Shown here piece after piece: positions 15,845-21,855 of a stretch of DNA of 21,855 nt. Position numbers and translations under genes: made by a program. The stretch comes from Bacteroidales bacterium. Its GTDB lineage: Bacteria; Bacteroidota; Bacteroidia; Bacteroidales; UBA3663. The notes beneath the pieces are model-generated. The model was not told the DNA's origin. It ran no database searches and saw only the letters and a program-made list of their open reading frames with translations. Each line of letters begins with the position of its first letter. Position 1 is the first letter of the stretch. The stretch lies in assembly GCA_016293065.1 (NCBI GenBank), contig JAEDEY010000028.1, positions 1-21,855 of the forward strand, given 5' to 3'.

Positions 15845-16303
15845 GTGGATACTTTATCTTACAAGACCATTTCTCTTAACAAGGCAACTGTTCAGAAAGA
15901 GTGGGTTGTAGTAGATGCTACTGACCAGGTGATGGGTCGCTTCTGCGCTAAGGTTGCGAAGATCCTCCGTGGCAAGTACAAGCCAGGCTACACTCCACAT
16001 GTTGATTGCGGTGACAACGTCATCATCATCAACGCAGACAAGATCACAATGACAGGTAACAAGTGGACTGAGCGCGAATGGCTCACATTCACAGGTTATC
16101 CAAGCGGCCAGCGTGCACACACTGCTGCAAGTGTAACACAGAAGAACGGCTACGCAGCTCTCTTCCGCATCGTTCTCAAGGGTATGCTCCCAAAGAACAA
16201 GCTCGGTGCTCAGCTTCTCAGAAACGTTCGTATCTATGAGGGTTCAGAGTTCAAGGAAGTAGCTCAGCAGCCAAAGGTAATCGACATTAACACTCTTAAG
16301 TAA
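15845..16303 (+). CDS. rplM: 50S ribosomal protein L13
   Basis: 152-residue large-subunit protein, full length, with the core VVDATDQVMGRFCAKVAKILRG and HVDCGDNVIIINADKI (about residues 20-65) and the conserved GMLPKNKLG (about 117-125). The C-terminal AQQPKVIDIN is as expected. The start appears to be GTG at 15845, giving MDTLSYKT; the next in-frame ATG is well inside the conserved core (Met29 in QVMGRF). It heads the operon, with rpsI beginning 12 nt after the stop, the universal L13-S9 pairing. Confidence 0.97.
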   Translation: MDTLSYKTISLNKATVQKEWVVVDATDQVMGRFCAKVAKILRGKYKPGYTPHVDCGDNVIIINADKITMTGNKWTEREWLTFTGYPSGQRAHTAASVTQKNGYAALFRIVLKGMLPKNKLGAQLLRNVRIYEGSEFKEVAQQPKVIDINTLK

Positions 16304-16315
16304 TCAGACAGAAGT

Positions 16316-16705
16316 ATGGCAGAAGTAATTAATGCAATTGGCCGTCGCAAGGCAGCTGTTGCTCGAGTTTATGTTGCTGCTGGTGCTGGTAACATCATCA
16401 TCAACAAGAAGGATCTCCAGAACTATTTCCCTTCTTCTATCCTCCAGTTCATCGTTAAGCAGCCTCTCGCAAAGTTGGGTGTTGCTGAGCAGTATGACAT
16501 CAAGGTAAACCTCAAGGGAGGTGGTTATAAGGGTCAGGCAGAGGCACTTCGCCTCGCTATTGCACGTGCACTCGTCAAGATCGATGCTGAGAACAAGCCA
16601 GCTCTCAAGGCAGAAGGCTTCCTCACTCGTGATGCTCGTGTCGTTGAACGTAAGAAGCCAGGTCAGCCAAAGGCTCGTCGTCGCTTCCAGTTCAGCAAGC
16701 GTTAA
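16316..16705 (+). CDS. rpsI: 30S ribosomal protein S9
   Basis: 129-residue small-subunit protein. The N-terminus has the family signature IGRRKAAVARVYV (about 8-20) and the centre has the block GGGYKGQAEALRLAIARAL. The basic tail ends in the universally conserved FSKR, whose last residues reach the P-site tRNA. All conserved parts are present and the length is normal. It is followed by a 179-nt structured gap before rpsB. Confidence 0.98.
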   Translation: MAEVINAIGRRKAAVARVYVAAGAGNIIINKKDLQNYFPSSILQFIVKQPLAKLGVAEQYDIKVNLKGGGYKGQAEALRLAIARALVKIDAENKPALKAEGFLTRDARVVERKKPGQPKARRRFQFSKR

Positions 16706-16754
16706 TCTTTTCCGAAGCATTTTTTCGTTCGGCTTAAGCAGATTAGCGATTTAA

Positions 16755-16797
16755 GCGTTTATATAATACGTACGTGCGTACATTATTATATCTTCGC
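16755..16797 (+). other. A/T-rich imperfect hairpin between rpsI and rpsB
   Basis: GTAC (16770-16773) pairs with GTAC (16778-16781) around loop GTGC. After a C/A mismatch and one bulge the stem continues with ATATAATA against TATTATAT to 16761 and 16791, and GCG/CGC may close it at 16755 and 16797. No T-run follows, so it is not a standard terminator; it may be an RNA processing or leader element. Confidence 0.5.
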
Positions 16798-16809
16798 GTT
16801 TAGTATCTA

Positions 16810-16845
16810 AATCAGTTCGAATGGCGCAAGCCCTACCAACTGGTT
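16810..16845 (+). promoter_or_regulatory. Candidate structured rpsB leader with GCAA tetraloop
   Basis: AATCAGTT (16810-16817) pairs with AACTGGTT (16838-16845) over 8 bp including one T-G pair. It encloses a GGC-GCAA-GCC mini-hairpin (16823-16832) capped by a GNRA tetraloop. It ends 39 nt before the rpsB ATG and is followed by an A-rich unstructured tract. The form suggests a protein-binding leader, perhaps for S2; this is inference. Confidence 0.45.
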
Positions 16846-16884
16846 GAACAAAAAGAATGTAAACAAAAAACAAAGAAAACTATT

Positions 16885-17673
16885 ATGTCAAGAACTAATT
16901 TTGACCAACTTTTGGAAGCCGGTGTTCACTTCGGACATCTCAAGAGCAAGTGGAACCCAGCAATGGCTCCTTATATCTTCATGGAGCGTAACGGCATCCA
17001 TATCATCGACCTTAATAAGACAGTTGCTAAAATCGACGAGGCAGCTGAAGCTCTCAAGGCTATTGCCAAGAGTGGCCGTAAGGTGCTTTTCGTCGCTACT
17101 AAGAAGCAGGCCAAGGAAGTCCTCGCAGAGAAGGCGCAGGCTGTTGGCATGCCATACGTTATCGAGCGTTGGCCAGGCGGTATGCTTACCAACTTCGCTA
17201 CTATCCGTAAGGCTGTGAAGAAGATGGCTACCATCGACAAGCTTACTAAGGATGGTACTTACGATAACCTTTCAAAGCGTGAGCGTCTCCAGATCGAGCG
17301 CCAGCGTCAGAAGCTCGAGACTAACCTCGGCTCAATCGCAGACCTCACTCGTCTCCCATCTGCTATCTTCGTTGTTGACGTAATGAAGGAGCACATCGCA
17401 GTGGCTGAGGCTGTACGTCTCGGTATCCCTGTGTTCGCAATGGTAGATACTAACTCTAACCCACGCAACATCGACTACGTTATCCCAGCTAACGACGACG
17501 CTACTAAGTCAGTAGAGGTTGTTCTCGGCGCTTTGTGCGACGCTATCGCTGAGGGTCTCGAGGAGCGTAAGGTAGAGAAGGCTGACCAGGATGCTGCTGA
17601 GGCATCTGGCAAGGCTCCTCGCAAGAAGGCAGCTAAGGCTGAAGAGGCTGAGGCTCCAGCTGAGGAGGCATAA
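16885..17673 (+). CDS. rpsB: 30S ribosomal protein S2
   Basis: 262-residue small-subunit protein. Typical blocks are LLEAGVHFGHLKSKWNPAM at the N-terminus, IHIIDLNKTV, ERWPGGMLTNFATIR and LPSAIFVVDVMKEHIAVAEA. The last 30 or so residues form an Ala/Lys/Glu-rich, low-complexity tail (KAPRKKAAKAEEAEAPAEEA), longer than in E. coli and probably disordered. The ATG follows the A-rich tract aaagaaaactatt with no Shine-Dalgarno site, normal in this phylum. tsf follows after 85 nt holding a strong hairpin, the conserved S2-EF-Ts pairing. Confidence 0.98.
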   Translation: MSRTNFDQLLEAGVHFGHLKSKWNPAMAPYIFMERNGIHIIDLNKTVAKIDEAAEALKAIAKSGRKVLFVATKKQAKEVLAEKAQAVGMPYVIERWPGGMLTNFATIRKAVKKMATIDKLTKDGTYDNLSKRERLQIERQRQKLETNLGSIADLTRLPSAIFVVDVMKEHIAVAEAVRLGIPVFAMVDTNSNPRNIDYVIPANDDATKSVEVVLGALCDAIAEGLEERKVEKADQDAAEASGKAPRKKAAKAEEAEAPAEEA

Positions 17674-17677
17674 ATGA

Positions 17678-17724
17678 TTTATGGTCGAAGGTCGAGGTTT
17701 ATGCCTCTGCCTTTGACCTATAAA
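17678..17724 (+). other. Long hairpin in the rpsB-tsf gap, possible attenuator or processing site
   Basis: GGTCGAAGG (17683-17691) pairs with CCTTTGACC (17710-17718). GAGG/CCTC (17694-17697, 17704-17707) pairs inside it with loop TTTATG. Outside, TTTAT (17678-17682) pairs with ATAAA (17720-17724) past one bulged T. CTCTTTTATTC follows, a weak T-rich tail, so partial termination between rpsB and tsf is possible. Confidence 0.65.
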
Positions 17725-17758
17725 CTCTTTTATTCATAACTTTTAATATTATTTCGAA

Positions 17759-18739
17759 ATGACTGTTTCAATTCAGGATATCAAGAAACTCCGTGAGCTT
17801 ACTCAGGCTGGTATGAGCGACTGCAAGAAGGCTCTTGAGGAGACTGACAGCTTCGAGGCTGCAGTGAAGTGGATTCGCGAGAAGTTCACTAAGATCGCTG
17901 CTAAGCGTGAGGCTCGTGAGGCATCTCAGGGTATCGTAATCGCTAAGACTGAAGGTAACTACGGTGCTGTCATGGCCCTCAAGTGCGAGACTGAGTCGGT
18001 TGCCAACAATGACCGTTTCCAGGAGCTCGCTAACAACATCATCGACCTTATCATGGCTAACAAGCCTGCTAATGTCGAGGCTCTTCTCGCTCTTCCTCTT
18101 CAGGAGAGCAATGTAGCTGGCGTTATCACAGAGCGTTCGGGTGCTTGCGGTGAGAAGATGGAGGTTGTGTTCGAGTATGTTGAGGGTCCTACTGTAGTTG
18201 CTTACAACCACTTCAACCACATGCTTTCAGCTGTCGTTGCTTTCAACCAGGAGACTTCAGCTGACCTCAAGGAGGTTGCTTGTCAGGTTGCTGCAATGAA
18301 CCCACTCGCTGTCAATGCTGACGCTATCCCACAGGATAAGAAGGACGAGGAGCTCGAGCTCGCTATCAAGAAGACTAAGGATGAGCAGATTGAGAAGGCT
18401 GTTGCTGCCGCTCTCAAGAAGGCTGGTCTCAACCCTAACCACTTCGACAGCGAGGATCACATCGAGTCTAACACTACTAAGGGATGGATCACTCCAGAGG
18501 AGGCTGCCAAGGGTCGTGAGATCATGGCTGCTACTGCTGCCGAGAAGGCTGCAAACCTCAATGAGGGCATGATCCAGAACATCGCAAAGGGTCGTATGGC
18601 TAAGTTCTTCAAGGAGAACTGCCTCGTTGAGCAGGAGTTCATCAGCGATTCTAAGCTTTCTGTTCAGCAGTATATGGACTCAATCTCTAAGGGTCTCACT
18701 GCTACTGCTTTCAAGCGTATCAACCTCAATCAGGACTAA
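17759..18739 (+). CDS. tsf: Translation elongation factor Ts
   Basis: Guanine-nucleotide exchange factor that reloads EF-Tu with GTP. 326 residues. The N-terminal UBA-like domain (IKKLRELTQAGMSDCKKALEE) is clear, as are the core and the C-terminal module (GWITPEEAAKGREI, MIQNIAKGRMAKF). Oddly, the highly conserved TDFVA motif, whose Asp80 and Phe81 in E. coli contact EF-Tu next to the nucleotide site, reads TESVA here (Thr78-Glu79-Ser80). The rest of the surrounding block (LKCET, then FQELANNI) is normal. The ATG at 17759 follows the leader after the rpsB-tsf hairpin. tRNA-Pro begins 17 nt after the stop without an intervening terminator. Confidence 0.96.
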   Translation: MTVSIQDIKKLRELTQAGMSDCKKALEETDSFEAAVKWIREKFTKIAAKREAREASQGIVIAKTEGNYGAVMALKCETESVANNDRFQELANNIIDLIMANKPANVEALLALPLQESNVAGVITERSGACGEKMEVVFEYVEGPTVVAYNHFNHMLSAVVAFNQETSADLKEVACQVAAMNPLAVNADAIPQDKKDEELELAIKKTKDEQIEKAVAAALKKAGLNPNHFDSEDHIESNTTKGWITPEEAAKGREIMAATAAEKAANLNEGMIQNIAKGRMAKFFKENCLVEQEFISDSKLSVQQYMDSISKGLTATAFKRINLNQD

Positions 18740-18756
18740 TCTGATTAGCTGAGTCT

Positions 18757-18829
18757 CGGGGTTTAGCGCAGCTGGTAGCGCGCTACGTTCGGGACGTAGA
18801 GGTCGCCCGTTCGAATCGGGTAACCCCGA
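18757..18829 (+). tRNA. tRNA-Pro(CGG)
   Basis: The acceptor CGGGGTT/AACCCCG pairs perfectly. The anticodon stem CTACG/CGTAG encloses TTCGGGA, giving anticodon CGG. The T-arm is GCCCG-TTCGAAT-CGGGT with one G-T pair, the discriminator is A, and CCA is not encoded. It lies 17 nt after tsf with no promoter visible in that gap and shares the terminator at 18856-18884, so it is probably cut from the operon transcript. Confidence 0.94.
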
Positions 18830-18855
18830 CGACGTTGGCAAAAAGATAAAATAAT

Positions 18856-18884
18856 AATCCCCAGCAATGTTGTTGCTGGGGATT
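18856..18884. terminator. Bidirectional terminator after tRNA-Pro
   Basis: A perfect 12-bp stem AATCCCCAGCAA/TTGCTGGGGATT with loop TGTTG is followed by TATTTGTTT on the plus strand and ATTATTTT on the minus strand. It ends both the translation operon and the convergent DUF4923-like gene. Confidence 0.9.
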
Positions 18885-18912
18885 TATTTGTTTAATGCTG
18901 AATAATAATCAA

Positions 18913-19572
18913 TTATTTTCTTTCGAACTTGAATCCCACCTTCATGCCATTGTAGTTGCTTGCGAGGGCACTCACTGTGCTGAGAGCCTGGAACTTCGAA
19001 GAGATGGAATTGAAGAGGGAGAGAAGCTTAGTGCCATCGAAGCAGAGCGCCATCTTGCTGCCACTGATTGTTACATAGGTCTTGACGGTCTGTCCTGTAG
19101 AAGTGGTGATCGAGACGGTCTTGTCTTCATTGTTGAAGACGTAAGTGCCCTGTCTCTTTGTTGAGCCAACGGCATAGGTGCAAGTGCCGTCCTCAGCGAA
19201 AGTAAACACTACTGCACCTGGCTTTATGCCCACGACCTTGTAATACTGAGCTAATTTGGTCTCGCACTTGGTGGCAATGGCAGAGCCGCCAGCCTGAGTG
19301 AGCATGTTCTCGCTCTCAAATTGCACGGAAGGATCAGTATAGCTCCATTCGCCAATCAGGTTGGCTTGAGTAGTGGTGAGGTCTCCAGTGACCGATGAGA
19401 TAAGATTGCCAATTAGATTGCCGACATTCTGCTTGGTGTCGGAAGTAGATTCGCCTGTAATGCTGCTTGTGGTCTTACCGCCAAGAAGGTTCTGCAAGAG
19501 ACCTTGTGCAAAGGCATCCTGACAGAAGAAGCCAGCGATGGCCAATGCTCCAATAAGGAAAATTTTCTTCAT
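18913..19572 (-). CDS. Secreted DUF4923-like protein
   Basis: 219 residues with a signal peptide (MKK, hydrophobic core 4-16, predicted cut after Ala22 in AFA-Q). The mature start GLLQNLLGG leads through a Ser/Thr-rich linker into a domain from about residue 70: LIGEWSYTDPSVQFESENML, CETKLAQYYKVVGI, FTFAEDGTCTYAVGSTKRQGTY, ending in GMKVGFKFERK. This order matches the lipocalin-like DUF4923 family of Bacteroidales, probably a small beta-barrel in the periplasm or outer envelope with no known ligand. The single-gene unit has its own promoter and shares the terminator downstream of tRNA-Pro. Confidence 0.85.
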   Translation of the reverse strand: MKKIFLIGALAIAGFFCQDAFAQGLLQNLLGGKTTSSITGESTSDTKQNVGNLIGNLISSVTGDLTTTQANLIGEWSYTDPSVQFESENMLTQAGGSAIATKCETKLAQYYKVVGIKPGAVVFTFAEDGTCTYAVGSTKRQGTYVFNNEDKTVSITTSTGQTVKTYVTISGSKMALCFDGTKLLSLFNSISSKFQALSTVSALASNYNGMKVGFKFERK

Positions 19573-19602
19573 TCTTGTTTATGATTTTTGATTTATATCG
19601 TG

Positions 19603-19634
19603 CAAATATATAGACTTTCCCAAAAAGAATCAAA
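19603..19634 (-). promoter_or_regulatory. Promoter of the DUF4923-like gene
   Basis: The minus strand has TTTG (plus-strand caaa 19631-19634), a 20-bp spacer and TATATTTG (19610-19603), matching the Bacteroidota consensus, 30 nt upstream of the start. Confidence 0.85.
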
Positions 19635-19650
19635 TTTTGACCAATGATTT

Positions 19651-19681
19651 TTTGACTTTTCCTCAAAATGCGCTAACTTTG
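19651..19681 (+). promoter_or_regulatory. Promoter of the TonB-dependent receptor gene
   Basis: TTTG at 19651-19654, a 19-bp spacer and TAACTTTG at 19674-19681 match the Bacteroidota consensus, 33 nt before the ATG. It is back to back with the promoter of the DUF4923-like gene. Confidence 0.82.
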
Positions 19682-19714
19682 CGCCCGCGGGAATGAAAAT
19701 TCCAAAATATTATT

Positions 19715-21784
19715 ATGTCAAATCAACCAACAAAATCAGTCAAGTGGAGACGTTTCAGCAACGCTCCCTATGCCTCATTCCAGAGCCTTCATCGTGAGGT
19801 GAAGATTGGTATATTGACCGTAGCTATGCTTTCAAGCGTGAGCCTGAAGTCAGAAGCGAAGGCAACGAAATCCAATGTCTCTGGTGCAGGAATTGCCATC
19901 AATGACGATTCGCCGGCTGTCGAGGATTCGATAGTCGTGGGGCTTGAGGACGTAGAAGTCCTCGCGACGCGCGTGCCTCTCACACAAATGCAGGCACCTC
20001 GTCTTGTGACTGTACTGCAAGCTGTGGATATTGCCGCAGCCGCGGTACACAGTATTAACGACCTCCTGGAATATGCCGTCGGTGTCGATGTGCGCCAGCG
20101 AGGAGAATTTGGTGTCCAGACCGACATTTCGGTTCGCGGTGGCACCTTCGACCAGATCACCCTTTTGCTCAACGGAATCAACATCTCATCGCCACACACC
20201 GGCCATCTCACTGCCGATTTTCCTGTGACGGTTCAGGACATCGAGCGCATCGAGGTGCTTGAAGGTCCATCGGCACGTGTCTTCGGAACAAGCGCATTCA
20301 CGGGTGTGATCAATATCGTTACCAAAACCGCAGCCCAGGGCAAGAAGATGGGCGGAGAGGCTCATCTTATGGGCGGTTCGTATGGCTTGGGAGGAGCTGA
20401 TCTCCGTCTCGAAGGCGACTATGGCCGATATACCAATTCGTTGAGTGGCGGTTATGGACGAAGCGATGGAGCAACTCCCAACAGCGACTTCAGCAATGCC
20501 CGAGGTTTCTATCAGGGCAGGTATCAGAAGGAAGACCTTCGTCTTGGCGTTCAGATGGGTTATAGTTACAAGCAGTATGGTGCCAACACCTTCTATGGCT
20601 CAGCCTCGACCGATCAGTGGGAGAGCAATGAGCGATACATGGCCTCGGCATCGTTTGAAGACAAGATTGGAGAGAAGTTGCATCTCTCAGCTTCTGTGGC
20701 ATGGAACCGCTGGTTCGACCATTACCAGTGGCATAAGGACAACCCAGCGGGCGAGAATTTCCACAAGGTCGATGCAGTGGGAGGCAATGTCAATGCCTGG
20801 TACGATAGCCGTTTCGGACGCACTTCTGTGGGCTTCGACATCCGCTATGAGGGCATCTACAGCACCAAACTCGGTGAGCCACTCGACGAAAAAGACTGGC
20901 AAGCAACTCAGGGACATGATGCCACATCGGGTATCAACTATACGAATCAGGCCGATCGCGTCAATCAATCAGCCTTCATCGAACATGATATCCTTCTGCG
21001 CGACTGGACCATCTCTTTGGGCTTGCTCGCCAATCACAACACCGCACTCGACAGCCGTTGGCGCATATACCCAGGCGTCGATATCAGTTATCGTCCGACG
21101 CAGCACTGGAAGCTCTTTGCCTCATGGAACATGGCTCTGCGCATGCCTACCTTCACCGACCTCTATTATAGCGGCACCAACATCGTCGGTACCAAGGACC
21201 TGAAGCCAGAGAAGACCAACGACGTGAGCCTTGGAACGCGCTATCGCACGGAAGGCTGGAAAATCGAGGCTTCAGCGTTCTATAGTCACAAGACCGATAT
21301 GATTGATTGGGTAATCTATGCCGACGAGCCTGATGGACAAACCTTCCGCTCGGGCAACTTTACGCTCGACAATGCAGGCATTGAACTTCTCGCTGATTTC
21401 CTTCCACAGGAGCTGTTCCCCGAATTCCCAATCCGCAAGATCGGAATCCAGTATGCCTATATCAACGAGGACATCGACTATGCCAAGCCGATACTCAAGT
21501 CGAAGTATGCGATGGAGTATCTCCGTCACAAGGTAGTGGCAAGCGCAGATAGCCGTATCTTCCGCAATCTCTATCTTTCGCTGTCATGGCGATGGCAGGA
21601 TAGAGTAGGTGAGGGCAATGCCCCATACTCGCTTCTCGACGGACGCCTCTCATGGCGCTCCGATTCAGGTCGCTGGGACATCTATGCTGATTGCAGCAAT
21701 ATCCTAAACAAGACCTACTACGACTATTCCTACATCCCACAGCCAGGTCGATGGGGAAAAGTAGGAGTGGCAATAAAGTTCTAA
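19715..21784 (+). CDS. TonB-dependent outer-membrane receptor, BtuB-like
   Basis: 689-residue outer-membrane transporter energised by TonB. After an N-terminal export region come a TonB-box-like stretch (DVEVLATR, 79-86), a plug domain to about residue 205 (INDLLEYAVGVDVRQRG, ISVRGGTFDQITLLLNGI, IERIEVLEGPSARVFG, GVINIVTK) and a beta-barrel ending in an aromatic residue (VGVAIKF). The plug motif LLNGINISSPHTGH recalls BtuB-type receptors in this phylum, so a cobalamin-like or metal-chelate ligand is possible but unproven. The first 48 residues are odd: a basic/aromatic stretch (Lys10-Gly32, KWRRFSNAPYASFQSLHREV) precedes the hydrophobic core. There is no SusD partner and the N-terminal carboxypeptidase-like domain of SusC proteins is absent. 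It ends at the second palindromic terminator. Confidence 0.93.
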   Translation: MSNQPTKSVKWRRFSNAPYASFQSLHREVKIGILTVAMLSSVSLKSEAKATKSNVSGAGIAINDDSPAVEDSIVVGLEDVEVLATRVPLTQMQAPRLVTVLQAVDIAAAAVHSINDLLEYAVGVDVRQRGEFGVQTDISVRGGTFDQITLLLNGINISSPHTGHLTADFPVTVQDIERIEVLEGPSARVFGTSAFTGVINIVTKTAAQGKKMGGEAHLMGGSYGLGGADLRLEGDYGRYTNSLSGGYGRSDGATPNSDFSNARGFYQGRYQKEDLRLGVQMGYSYKQYGANTFYGSASTDQWESNERYMASASFEDKIGEKLHLSASVAWNRWFDHYQWHKDNPAGENFHKVDAVGGNVNAWYDSRFGRTSVGFDIRYEGIYSTKLGEPLDEKDWQATQGHDATSGINYTNQADRVNQSAFIEHDILLRDWTISLGLLANHNTALDSRWRIYPGVDISYRPTQHWKLFASWNMALRMPTFTDLYYSGTNIVGTKDLKPEKTNDVSLGTRYRTEGWKIEASAFYSHKTDMIDWVIYADEPDGQTFRSGNFTLDNAGIELLADFLPQELFPEFPIRKIGIQYAYINEDIDYAKPILKSKYAMEYLRHKVVASADSRIFRNLYLSLSWRWQDRVGEGNAPYSLLDGRLSWRSDSGRWDIYADCSNILNKTYYDYSYIPQPGRWGKVGVAIKF

Positions 21785-21814
21785 GATTATCAACAAATCA
21801 TTTCCGCACAAATA

Positions 21815-21855
21815 AAGAGGGTGTGTCAGTTAATTTTGACACACCCTCCTTTTTT
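21815..21855 (+). terminator. Palindromic terminator, copy 2 of the repeated element
   Basis: GAGGGTGTGTCA (21817-21828) pairs perfectly with TGACACACCCTC (21837-21848), with loop GTTAATTT. After a C come six T residues running to the window edge. It terminates the TonB receptor gene and shares its arms and most of its loop with the element at 14656-14694. Confidence 0.85.

Noticed and set aside
16706..16740. CCGAA/TTCGG pairing with TTTTTT as a terminator after rpsI
   Set aside because: The T-run is inside the loop rather than after the stem, so it does not have terminator form.

Overview
This window is chromosomal housekeeping DNA from a member of Bacteroidota, most likely Bacteroidales of the Prevotellaceae type. 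The evidence is the promoters, which match the Bacteroidota consensus (TTTG, 19-20 bp, TAnnTTTG) rather than the sigma-70 form. Starts also follow A-rich leaders without Shine-Dalgarno sites, and the gene families fit: a single-chain PurL, a NagB-like/PIG-L fusion, a DUF4923-like protein, a WG-repeat-like protein and a BtuB-type TonB receptor. Genus is inference. I see no phage, transposase, integrase, CRISPR array or rRNA.

Layout. Positions 88-780 (minus) encode a LysE-type exporter divergent from a tight plus-strand operon: purL (purine synthesis), dnaX (DNA polymerase III tau) and a small secreted WG-like protein (907-6952). A minus-strand tRNA cluster follows (His-GTG, Glu-CTC, Ser-GCT, transcribed in that order from 7417 down to 7144), with its own promoter and terminator. 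From a divergent promoter at 7568-7599 a plus-strand series with short gaps runs yqeY, a 669-aa NagB-like/PIG-L deacetylase fusion, dtd (D-aminoacyl-tRNA deacylase), deoC (deoxyribose-phosphate aldolase) and a GH31 glycosidase lipoprotein with a PA14 insert (to 14617). A palindromic terminator separates this series from a convergent EamA-family transporter (14720-15616, minus).

The second half is a translation operon, rplM-rpsI-rpsB-tsf, followed by tRNA-Pro(CGG) and a bidirectional terminator (15709-18884). Its untranslated gaps are rich in predicted RNA structure: ahead of rplM, ahead of rpsB and between rpsB and tsf. A minus-strand DUF4923-like secreted protein and a divergent TonB-dependent receptor close the window. 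The receptor ends in a second copy of the palindrome seen after the GH31 gene.

Most of the window is conventional. The points most worth a second look are: a NagB-like domain that has lost most of its catalytic residues while its fused deacetylase domain looks intact; an EF-Ts whose TDF motif reads TES; candidate ribosomal-protein leader RNAs; the duplicated palindrome; and an unusual N-terminal extension on the TonB receptor. I found no clear previously undescribed multi-gene system.
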